This document shows, piece after piece, positions 52,363 through 62,500 of a stretch of DNA of 64,000 nt; position 1 is the stretch's first letter; every line of letters begins with the position of its first letter. The position numbers were made by a program, and so were the translations under genes. The notes under the pieces are model-generated. The model was not told the DNA's origin, made no database searches, and was given only the letters and a program-made list of their open reading frames with translations. The DNA is from Desulfamplus sp. (GTDB lineage: Bacteria > Desulfobacterota > Desulfobacteria > Desulfobacterales > Desulfobacteraceae), in contig JADFZQ010000019.1 of assembly GCA_015232455.1 (NCBI GenBank), positions 1 through 64,000 on the forward strand, given 5' to 3'.

Positions 52363-54147
52363 ATGAACTTAGATATAAAAACTATTATGATTATGAATCT
52401 AATCATAAATGTAGTTGCCACAATCTCTATTGCAATAATATGGTATTATAACAAAAAACGTTTTGCAGGGGTGGATTTATGGGTATGGTGTATGTTTTTT
52501 CAGGTAGCAGGCGTTCTGTTGATACTTCTCAAAGGAGCGATACATGACTCTCTCTCTATTTTACTATCCAACGTATTGCTTATATGTAGTGCATTGATAT
52601 TGTTAGTCGGGTTGGAGAATTTTACAAATTGTAAAGGTAAGCATACCCATAACTATATTGTTATAGTTCTTTTTATTTTGCTAAGATACTATTTTACATT
52701 CATAGAACCCAATTTGGGCTTCAGAGAGATTATTATGTCTGGGACAATAATCATTATACATTCTCAAATATTTTGGCTTATGTTTAAAAGAGTACCATCT
52801 TCAATACGACACATGACTCTGCTTACAGGTATAGTCTCTGGAGGGTTTGTTTTGGCAAGCATCTTCAAGCTTGCTATGATCAGCGGCTTTGATCTGCAAA
52901 GTAATGAATTCTTCAAGTCCGGTGCTATAAACGCTCTGACAATTACAATGTATATAACTCTAAATTTCTGTATTACAATCAGCCTGATATTGATGATAAA
53001 TAAACGATTGCTAAAAGATGCTGAGGTTCAGAATGAGAAATTCAAAAAAATATTCCATTCAGCCCCTTATGCAATTGCTATAACAGAACTATATGAAGGT
53101 AAATTTTTAGAGGCAAATGACTCTTATGTTAATATGTCAGGGTATCAACGCTCTGAACTTATTGGAAAAACAGGAGTGGAGCTTAATATGCTGACAAAAG
53201 AAGTCAGAGAAGCAGTAGTAAGCAAACTGCTTAAAGGAGAAAAGATAGAGAAAATGGAAGGAGAGATGCGAAGAAAATCAGGTGAAGTATTGATGATAAT
53301 AGGCTCTGTCCAACTGATTGATATACATGGGCAGCTATGTATGATCGGAAGCCATGCCGATATCACTGAACTCAAGATGGCACATCAATCTCGCCTAAAT
53401 GCTATGAGCGATCTTATAAGCACCATAGCACACCAATGGCGCCAACCTCTTGCAACTCTTGGAATGATGATTCAACGCACACATGCTGTTGCTCATATTA
53501 AAGGGATTACAAATGAGTATATAGATGCGTTTAAGGAAAGTGCAATGAGCCAGATAAAGTATATGTCAGACACTATTGATATATTTCGTGGATTTTACCG
53601 CCCTCAAAAGGAAAAAGCACCATTTTCACCTTTGAGCTGCATTAATGACTGTGTGAGACTGCTGGAGCATCAGTTCGCTAACAGCAAGATTCAAGTCTAT
53701 ATCAGCAGCCCTTCAGATTATGAAAATCAGCTTATAAATGGATTTTCAAGTGAATTCAAACAAGTTATCTTAAATCTTTTAGGCAATGCTCGTGATGCTA
53801 TTGAAGAGAACTTTAAAAGTACCAACAGAGTTGAAGAGGGAGTTATAAACATTGTGATAGATGTTAGCTTTAATGGCACAATGGTAATTGAGATAGGCGA
53901 TAACGGCTCTGGTATTAATGACGAGATAGCTCAAAAGATATTTGCCCCATATTTTACAACTAAGGAGAGTAGCGGCGGAACTGGGATAGGTTTATATATG
54001 TCTCGCATGATAATAAGAGATAGTCTTAAAGGTGATATTACCCTTATTAAATCAGATAAAAATAAAGGAGCTACATTTAGAATTGAACTTCCAATTGCTA
54101 TTGAGCCACAAATAGAAGAATTTAAACCGATGGAGCAACAAATATAA
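52363..54147 (+). CDS. Multi-helix membrane sensor histidine kinase
   Basis: About 594 residues. The N-terminal 225 residues have seven or so membrane helices and no large periplasmic domain, so it senses within or near the membrane. A PAS domain (about 230-340) follows. The H-box is IAHQWRQPLATLGM, as in the kinase at 228, and the ATPase domain has NLLGNARDAIE, GDNGSGI and GGTGIGLYMSRM. I chose the ATG at 52363, with AAGGA upstream; an earlier ATG (52327) has none. It ends in TAATG, overlapping the next gene, so kinase and regulator are coupled. Confidence 0.86.
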   Translation: MNLDIKTIMIMNLIINVVATISIAIIWYYNKKRFAGVDLWVWCMFFQVAGVLLILLKGAIHDSLSILLSNVLLICSALILLVGLENFTNCKGKHTHNYIVIVLFILLRYYFTFIEPNLGFREIIMSGTIIIIHSQIFWLMFKRVPSSIRHMTLLTGIVSGGFVLASIFKLAMISGFDLQSNEFFKSGAINALTITMYITLNFCITISLILMINKRLLKDAEVQNEKFKKIFHSAPYAIAITELYEGKFLEANDSYVNMSGYQRSELIGKTGVELNMLTKEVREAVVSKLLKGEKIEKMEGEMRRKSGEVLMIIGSVQLIDIHGQLCMIGSHADITELKMAHQSRLNAMSDLISTIAHQWRQPLATLGMMIQRTHAVAHIKGITNEYIDAFKESAMSQIKYMSDTIDIFRGFYRPQKEKAPFSPLSCINDCVRLLEHQFANSKIQVYISSPSDYENQLINGFSSEFKQVILNLLGNARDAIEENFKSTNRVEEGVINIVIDVSFNGTMVIEIGDNGSGINDEIAQKIFAPYFTTKESSGGTGIGLYMSRMIIRDSLKGDITLIKSDKNKGATFRIELPIAIEPQIEEFKPMEQQI

Positions 54148-55658
54148 TGAGCCATACAAAATTGCAAAATATAATAAGCAATTTTAAAAAACTAACGATC
54201 TTGCTGGTTGAAGACGAAAATGCTCTAAGATATGAGATAGCCTCATTCTTGGAGCTATACTACGATACTGTTATACAGGCATCAAATGGAGATGAGGCAC
54301 TCAGGTGTTTTAATATCAAAGGTAATAGCTCTAATAATAGAGCTATTCCACCAAATTCTCAAAATTGCTCTTCACATTTTCCTGATCTGGTAATAAGCGA
54401 TATAAGAATGCCTCTTATGGACGGTCTTGAACTCGCATCACAGATAAGAAAACTCTCTCCAAATACGCCTATTATATTTTGCACAGCATATACTGAAACT
54501 GAATACCTAATAAAAGCAATAGAGCTTGGTGTGGCAGCATTTGTCAGAAAACCTATTGATACTGACGAGCTTCTAAATGCAATATCAAAAGCTACATTGC
54601 CATTGCTCCAACGCCGTGAAATTGATGGACTATCAGATGAACTTACAGCATCAATAGCAAATCAGATTGGCAACGCACCTGCTTATAAATATATCACAGA
54701 GCAGGCAACACGAGTTGCAAGAACATCGTTTAATATTCTGCTTCAAGGAGAAACAGGCACAGGAAAATCTCGTTTAGCCTCAATTATCCACAATTTAAGT
54801 CCTCGAAGAGATGCTTCATTCATAACTGTTCAAACTGGAACTCTTCCATTTAATTTGGCAGAGAGTGAGCTATTTGGACACCTTAAAGGTGCTTTTACAG
54901 GTGCAGATCGCAATAAAATAGGGTTAGTAGAAGCTGCTGATAAAGGTACAATATTTTTAGATGATATTGAATCATGCCCTAAAGAGTTACAGGCAAAACT
55001 TCTAAGGTTTGTTGAAGAGAAAAAATTTACTCCTATTGGTAGCAAATCAGAAAGAGAGGTTGATATACGCATTATTTCTGCAACTAACCAAAATTTAAAA
55101 GATGAGGTGTTAGCAGGTAGATTTAGAGAAGATTTATACTACCGGTTGGCAGATGTTGTTATCTCTCTTCCTCCTTTGCGAGAGACACCAGATGCTATAA
55201 GAACTTTAGCACTTCAATTTTTACAAGAGACCAGTAACGAGTTGGGTTGCCAGTCTCCATTTTTAGATAAAAGTGCTTGTGATCTACTCTCAAGCATGGA
55301 GTGGAACGGAAATATTAGACAACTTAAAAGCGTTATTCGCAGAGCAGTTCTTAATGGAGGAAAGGTTATCAGTGCAGCAGATATATCCATACATATTGAA
55401 CCTACATCTTTTAAAGTCAATTCTGCTGATAGTAGCTTTTCAACACCTATCACAACTACTTTTACTATCCCACCAACCCCGCCACCATTTCCTTGCAGTA
55501 TGGACAGATTAGAAAAATGGACACTTGAGCAGGCACTGAACTACTGTGAAGGTAAACGTATGAAAACTGCCGCCATGCTTGGCATGAACTACTATACATT
55601 TCGCAGAAGACTTGAAAAGCATGAAATTGAGGTTGGTGAGGAGGTAATCAATGAGTAA
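54147..55658 (+). CDS. Second sigma-54-dependent NtrC-family response regulator
   Basis: 503 residues. The receiver (1-140) has LLVEDENALRYEI and phospho-Asp in VISDIRMPLMDGLEL, with an inserted Asn/Ser/Pro-rich loop of about 20 residues before it. The AAA+ domain has Walker A GETGTGKS, a canonical GAFTGA loop, and Walker B IFLDDIESC. A Fis-type helix-turn-helix ends the protein (MKTAAMLGMNYYTFRRRLEK). Its ATG overlaps the kinase stop and its end overlaps the barstar-like gene by eight bases. The promoter at 56195 lies 540 bases beyond and is its likely target. Confidence 0.93.
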   Translation: MSHTKLQNIISNFKKLTILLVEDENALRYEIASFLELYYDTVIQASNGDEALRCFNIKGNSSNNRAIPPNSQNCSSHFPDLVISDIRMPLMDGLELASQIRKLSPNTPIIFCTAYTETEYLIKAIELGVAAFVRKPIDTDELLNAISKATLPLLQRREIDGLSDELTASIANQIGNAPAYKYITEQATRVARTSFNILLQGETGTGKSRLASIIHNLSPRRDASFITVQTGTLPFNLAESELFGHLKGAFTGADRNKIGLVEAADKGTIFLDDIESCPKELQAKLLRFVEEKKFTPIGSKSEREVDIRIISATNQNLKDEVLAGRFREDLYYRLADVVISLPPLRETPDAIRTLALQFLQETSNELGCQSPFLDKSACDLLSSMEWNGNIRQLKSVIRRAVLNGGKVISAADISIHIEPTSFKVNSADSSFSTPITTTFTIPPTPPPFPCSMDRLEKWTLEQALNYCEGKRMKTAAMLGMNYYTFRRRLEKHEIEVGEEVINE

Positions 55659-56007
55659 TGTTGCGGCTATTTTTGAATCTGATCTGCCAGAATTTTTATC
55701 AAATAGAAAAGCTGTTTTTATTTATATTGAAGGTGATAATATTTGCGATAAAAAATCATTCTTTCAGGAAATGTCTTTGAAAATGAAATTTCCTTCATAT
55801 TTTGGTTTTAACTGGGACGCATTTAGAGACTGCATAACAGATTTATCTTGGCTACCTATGCAAAATGGTCTTGTGGTTGTATATAAAAACCCCAATAGAT
55901 TTATGGGGTCTCAACCTGAAGATTGGAATATAGCTAATGAAATTTTATTAGAATCAATAAATTTTTGGAAAAACAGGAATATCCCAATGTTTATTATGTA
56001 TGCTTAA
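55651..56007 (+). CDS. Barstar-like protein
   Basis: 118 residues. FPSYFGFNWDAFRDCITDLSWLP matches the barstar (barnase-inhibitor) family core, which carries the Asp residues that plug a ribonuclease active site. No barnase-like partner is visible. The ATG has a strong GAGGAGG site inside the regulator's coding end and the genes overlap by eight bases, so the two are translationally coupled. A role as immunity protein, or as a regulatory partner of the regulator, is possible. It precedes an adhesin gene whose 3' end is outside the window. Confidence 0.78.
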   Translation: MSNVAAIFESDLPEFLSNRKAVFIYIEGDNICDKKSFFQEMSLKMKFPSYFGFNWDAFRDCITDLSWLPMQNGLVVVYKNPNRFMGSQPEDWNIANEILLESINFWKNRNIPMFIMYA

Positions 56008-56084
56008 AAATTTGTCATTCCACTATTTCTATATGGATTTTTAAGAGCATAAAATAATTTCCTACTGTAAGGACTTCTATCAAC

Positions 56085-56126
56085 ACCACTATCCATTTTA
56101 AGTATCTATTTTAGATACCACTATCC
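56085..56126 (+). promoter_or_regulatory. Candidate activator-binding sites (direct repeats and palindrome)
   Basis: ACCACTATCC is repeated at 56085-56094 and 56117-56126, exactly 32 bases apart (three helical turns). Between them is a perfect palindrome GTATCTATTTTAGATAC (56102-56118). The region lies 70-110 bases before the sigma-54 promoter at 56195, a normal enhancer position. Confidence 0.5.
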
Positions 56127-56194
56127 TTTTTGCATATCCATTTATTCCTGTATAAAACATGATAACTATTTGTAATAACAAATAATATCTATCT

Positions 56195-56210
56195 TGGCAT
56201 AATCCCTGCT
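56195..56210 (+). promoter_or_regulatory. Second sigma-54 (-24/-12) promoter
   Basis: TGGCATAATCCCTGCT has GG at 56196 and GC at 56208, the exact 12-base distance, and TGGCA plus TGCT as conserved parts. Its first half is identical to the promoter at 4258. The predicted start (about 56221) is only three bases before the ATG of the 75-codon gene, so it may mainly serve the adhesin gene. Confidence 0.7.
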
Positions 56211-56223
56211 AATTAGGCTCAAC

Positions 56224-56451
56224 ATGAGCCAATCAAAACACTACATAAAACAGCCTGACCCACAACACATCTGTCTGTGCCAATTTTCAAACAACCCTTT
56301 TGATGATTGCTACTGCCGCAAAGTTACTGGTCTATCCATCCCTTTTATCACCAAATATTGCATGGATAAATACCACGAGTGTCCAATCTACAAAAAGTCG
56401 TCAAAATATGAAAAAAGCAAAGATGTAAGTGCTGTGCTGTTATCGGGCTAA
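56224..56451 (+). CDS. Small cysteine-rich protein of unknown function
   Basis: 75 residues, not recognised. Six or seven Cys are arranged as CLC...DCYC...YCMDKYHEC, ending in CPIYKK, a pattern that suggests metal or Fe-S binding. No signal peptide. It lies directly downstream of a sigma-54 promoter with almost no leader and no clear ribosome site, so it may be translated leaderless or not be the first product. The regular Cys spacing and aromatic residues argue for a real protein. Confidence 0.55.
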   Translation: MSQSKHYIKQPDPQHICLCQFSNNPFDDCYCRKVTGLSIPFITKYCMDKYHECPIYKKSSKYEKSKDVSAVLLSG

Positions 56452-56520
56452 AAGATAAAATTTCTAACCTAAAAAATCATTAACAAATTACTTAAATTTT
56501 AAAAACAGGGGATTTTAGAG

Positions 56521-59500
56521 ATGTCGAGCAAAATTATTAAACAGAGCAGCACAAATAACAACGTGGATATCTCAGCATCAGGATTGTTAGTCGCATCACA
56601 GATTCTATTTATTGATGTAAATATACCAGATGCAGAGAGCATACTTTCAGCAATTAATCCATCAATTGAGGTAGTTTGGTTAACAGCAGACAAATCACCG
56701 CTGTTGCAGATTGCCCAAGCCTTAGATGGACAAATTGATATTGAGGCGATCCACCTTATGAGTCATGGAGGTTCAGGCACACTAAACTTTTCAGGTGGAA
56801 CTATAACCACCGCATCTTTAACTGATTCACTAAATGCAGAGGCTCTTAAAACCATTCGTGCCAGCCTCTCTGAAAATGCCGATTTTCTGATTTATGGTTG
56901 TAATGTTGCTCAAGGTGATGCTGGTCAGCAATTTATCAACGCCCTTGCAGATGCCACGGGTGCAGATGTGGCAGCATCAACAGACATAACAGGTGCGGCT
57001 GATAAGGGCGGAAATTGGATTATGGAATCAACAACAGGAATTGTAGAAACCTCAGTTATTTCTGTTGACAACTATGAACAAACTCTTGCTTACACTATGG
57101 AAGCACAAGTTGGCGGTGGTGGTAGGCAAGGTAATGTTGCTGTTACAGAATCTAGCTGGACATATCTTGCTTTGAATCATACTGGTAATGTGCCAACAAA
57201 TACCTCAGAAACTGTGACTGTCTATGTTACAGGGCTTGCTGCAGGGCAGCAATGGCAGGTTTGCATTGAAGATGGGACTGACGGGATAAATAATGGTTCA
57301 TCTACCACAGATACGACCTATGGGTCTGCATTAACAGGAACTGGGGGAAGTTTTCCATTCAGTACCAAAATTGACGGAAGCAGCACTAATATCAAAGTTA
57401 AAGTTTTGCCAGCGACAGGAACTTATAATGTAACCCTTGATGTTGCTGCATCAGCAACTGAGCAAGTTGTTTTTGATGCAGCTCAGACAATCTCTTCTCA
57501 TACTGGGGCAATCCTTCTAAAAGATATTGCAGCTACGGGTGGTTCATTGGTTGTACAACAGAACGACGGGACAACGTGGGATACAGTGAGTGACCCTCAG
57601 AATTTCATTGACGGCGGCAATTACGACCAAGAAATTTCAGTTGGGGCTGTAACAATATATTGGGGATTAAAAGGTACATTTAGTAGCCCTGGAACATCAT
57701 CAGCAGGTTCCGCATCATTTAAAGTGGATTTAGATAATGATGGCTCAGTCGATTGGAACGATACATTGACGGTTAATACTACTGGTTCGGCTAACACAGC
57801 TCCTTCTGCTGGGTCTGGTTCAGCCACCGTAATTGAATCTAATTCAAGCACTTATACAGTGACTTTATCAACCAGCAACACGAGTGCAAGTGATCCAGAA
57901 AGCGATTCTTTAACATTTACACCTTCAACATTAACATATACTAATGGTTTTAATAGTGCATTAAAAGGATTACACAATAGCTATGCTACCGTTGCAGGTG
58001 CATATTCTGTTTCTGACGGCAGCCTATCAAGCACAGGCGGTGGCGATTTTACATGGAATGTAAATTTTACCGATGACGCCCCCACCGGCAGCGTTACCGC
58101 TACAGGTACATCACGTCAGGGCAATCAACTCACCGCTGATAATAACATTTCCGATGTAGATGATGGTGGTGCAGGTGTAGCTAAGGCTTATCAATGGCAG
58201 GTTTATAATACAACAACCAATCAGTGGGATAATATCGCCCTTGCAACAGCCGACACATTCACGCCCGGAGCAGATCAAGCCAACAAGCTGGTAAGAGTTA
58301 AAATAACAGCGGGTTCTCCATCTACAGATTTTTATTCAGATATTCGGCTTATTGCACCAACCACTGGACCCGGAACTCTGGAAGTAACTGGGCTGCCAAC
58401 TCCAATAACAGTAAAACAACCTGATGGTGATGTTGTAATCAAGAACGAAAATCCAAATCCAAGCGGCACTGGAATCACGCTTGATGGACCAGAAGGAGGC
58501 AGCACAGTTACCACCAGCGGTAACGGACCTGTTAATGTTGCCAATCCGGCAGGAGGCATTACAGTCATCAATACAGGTAGCGGAACCACCACCGTAAGCG
58601 GAGCAGCTGGTTCAACCGTTACTACAGGAGGCACTGGACCAATCACGGGCACATCAACTTCTAATTCTTTCACCATCGACTGCACAGGTAATCAGAATAT
58701 AACGCTGGATAATGACGGCACAGGAACAATCACAGCCACTAATGTTACTACAGGTAGCACCATCAAAAATACAGGGACAGGTTCTGGAAGCACCAACATT
58801 AGCGACCCCACAGGCACAGGAAATCTAACAGTTGAAAACACAGGTACAAATACTCTAACTGTAACTGGTTTGGATAGCGGTGCGACCTTAACCAACACTG
58901 CCGGCAGCACTGGCAGCGGTGGAATAACCCTATCTAATCCTGACGGCAATGCCACTATTCACAATCAGGGAACCAACACTGTTACTATGACAGGTGTAGC
59001 TAATGATGCCATCATAGCCACTACTGGCACAGGAGCAACCACTATCACTGACCCAACCGGCGGATTGACTGTCAATAATACAGGAAGCGGTACAGTTACA
59101 GTTGGAGGGCTAAACAACGGATCAACAATAACCACCAACGGCACACAGCCTGTAACCATAAGTAGTCCTGACGGTAATCTCACAGTTGTCAACACAGGCA
59201 CTGGCTTGGATACTGTTACTGGTCTGCTTGCAGATAAAACTGTAACTACATCTGGCAGTGGTAATACCACAGTTAGCGATCCTGCTGGTAATATTACCTT
59301 GAATAACACAAGCAGTGGGACACTAACAGCAACTGGTGTTAATGCAGGAATAACTGTTAATACCACAGGCTCTGGACCCACCGCTATTACGAATCCTGAT
59401 GGAGGTGTTACGGTCAACAATACCGGTAGTGGAACAGCTACAGTGAGCGGCACTATTAACGCTTCCACCTTAACCACTCAAGGAACCGGTCCCATCATAG

Positions 59501-62500
59501 CTAATCAATCGAACAGTAGTTTGCTCAATGTCAATGCGGCAGCCAATCAGAACTTGACACTCGATAACGACCACAACTCAGGTACAATTTTCGTGACTGG
59601 TGTTACTACAGGAAGTACCATTAAGAACACCGGTAGTGGTACAGGATTTACAAATGTGATTAACCCCACCGGCACGGGTAATTTGACAGTTGAGAATACC
59701 GGTACAGGTGCCCTCACTGTCAGCGGATTGGACAACGGAGCAACACTGACCAATATTAGCACTAGTACCGGTCCTATTAGCCTATCCAGCCCAGATAGTG
59801 GCACCACCACGGTCAACAATCAAAGCACCAACAGCAATGTCAACATTAGCAGTGCACCAGCAAACCAGATTGTAAATACAACAGGCAGCGGTACGACAAA
59901 TGCTAGCGATCCGCTCGGCAGTCTCACCTTGCATAACACCGGAACTGGTATCCTGCAAACAACGAGAGTCAATACTGGAGAAACGGTAAATACTACGGGC
60001 ACTGGTCCGACTGAAATCAACACCCCTGACAACAATGTTACTGTAAACAACACAGGCACAGGAACTGCTACAGTCAATGGTGCAGTCAATAACTCGACTG
60101 TTACAACTCAAGGAACAGGACCAATTGTTGTCCATTCAGTACTAACTGCTGGCAACGGGATTACAGTCAGTGCTGGAGCTAATCAGAATATAACTCTTGA
60201 TAACGACAACACAGGAACAATTACAGTTAATGGAATAACTACTGGCAGTACAGTCAAAAATACAGGAAGCGGAACAGGTTCAACCAATATTGCAAATCCA
60301 ACAGGAACTGGGAATCTTACAGTCGAAAATACTGGCACCAATACTCTTACTGTAACTGGTCTTGACAACGGTGCTACATTAACAAATACCAATACAAGCA
60401 CTGGTCCAATAAATATCGCAACTCCTGATGGCAATGCAACAGTGCATAATCTTGGATTAGGAACAGTAACTCTTAATGGGCTTTCTAACGATAAAATTAT
60501 AACGACAACAGGTACTCAGCCGATTACTGTAAGCAATCCTCTTGGCAATCTGACCGTTATAAATACAGGAACAGGTTTAGATACAATAACAGGACTTCTT
60601 GCAGACAAAACAGTCAACACCACTGGGAGCGGCAATACTACAGTGAACGATCCTGCTGGTAACCTAACGCTTAACAATACAGGAGCTGGAGTATTAAAGG
60701 TTACTGGAGCTAATGATGGCACTACTGTTGTAACTGCTGGCACTACTAGCACTATAGTAGATAATCCTGATGGTAATATTACTGTGAACAATACTGGCAC
60801 AGGAACTGCCACAGTCAATGGTGCAATTAATAACTCGACTGTTACAACTCAAGGAACAGGGGCAATTGTTGTCCACTCAGAGTTAACTGCTGGCAACGGG
60901 ATTACAGTCAGCGCTGGTGCTAATCAGAATGTAACTCTTGATAACGATAATACAGGAACAATTACGATTAATGGAATAACTACTGGCAGCACCATCAAAA
61001 ATACAGGAAGCGGAACAGGATTAACTAATATCGCAAATCCAACAGGAACAGGAAATCTTACAGTCGAAAATACAGGTACCAATGCTCTTACTATAACCGG
61101 TCTTGACAGCGGTGCGACATTGACAAATATCAATACAAGCACAGGTCCAATCAATATCGAAAGTCCTGATGGTAATGTCACAGTAAATAATCAAAGTAGC
61201 TTAGTTACTCTTAATGGAGTAATTAACGGAGCTACAATTACAGGAATTGGCACAGGCTTGACTAATGTGAATGATCCTCTTGGCAATATAACCTTACATA
61301 ACACTGGCAGCGGAACATTAAAGGTTAGTGGAGCCAATAATGACTCAATAATTACAACTACAGGAAGCACAGCAACTGCTATTGCAAATCCTGATGGCAA
61401 TATCACTGTCGTTAATACAGGAACTGGTTTAGACACAATCACTGGTTTACTTGCAAACAAAACTGTTAATACCACAGGTAATGGAAACACTACAATAGAC
61501 GATCCTGCTGGCAACATAACTCTTAACAATACAGGCACTGGAACATTAAAGGTTGATGGAGCTAATGTAGGCGTAACGATTACGACTACCGGAAATAGTG
61601 GAACCACTATTGCAAATCCTGATGGCAACATTATTCTCAGTAATACAGGAAGCGGTACTGTAACAGTATCTGGAGCGATTAACAATTCCACCATAACAAC
61701 ACAAGGGACAGGTACAATAATTGTTCATTCTGAACTGGCAGCAGGAAATACAGTTACAGTGAACGCCTCTAATAACCAGCATATAGTACTTGATAATGAC
61801 GGATCAGGTGCAATTGATGTAAATGGTATAACCTCAGGAAATATAGTTAAAAATACAGGAATAGGCATTGGCAATACAACTATAGTAAACCCAATTGGAG
61901 ATTTGATTGTTGAGAACACTGGTACAAATCCAGTAATAGTAACTGGTCTTGATGCAAACAGTGTTTTTAGAAGTAATGGTACGGGAAATGTAAATCTGAA
62001 TAATCCTGATGGCAATCTTCATATTACTAATAGCAGTAGTGGTCTTATTAGCGTTAACGGAGTGGCTGACGGAAAAACTATTACCACAGCGGGAATAGGC
62101 CAGATCGCAATAAACAGCTCACTTGGTATAGGACAAAAAATTATAGTTATCCCTACAGGTAACGATAATGTTCAGTTAACAAACAGCGGTACAGGACAAA
62201 TCGATGTCCAAGGCAATATGGCACTTGATAACAATGATACTATGAGCTTTACCTTGAATGGAAATAATACAACAGCACTTAATGAAATAGGCACATTAGC
62301 TCTTGATAACGTACCTCTTGTACTTAATATAGCAGCAGGTTATACACCTCAGATTGGAGACAGCATCACTCTGATAAATAATGACTTATCTGATGCTATT
62401 ATAGGCTCTTTTGCAAATAAACCAGAAAGTTCTTATGTTCAGATTGGAAGTTATTTGTTCAGAATAAGTTATGTCGGGGGCGATGGTAATGATGTTGTTC

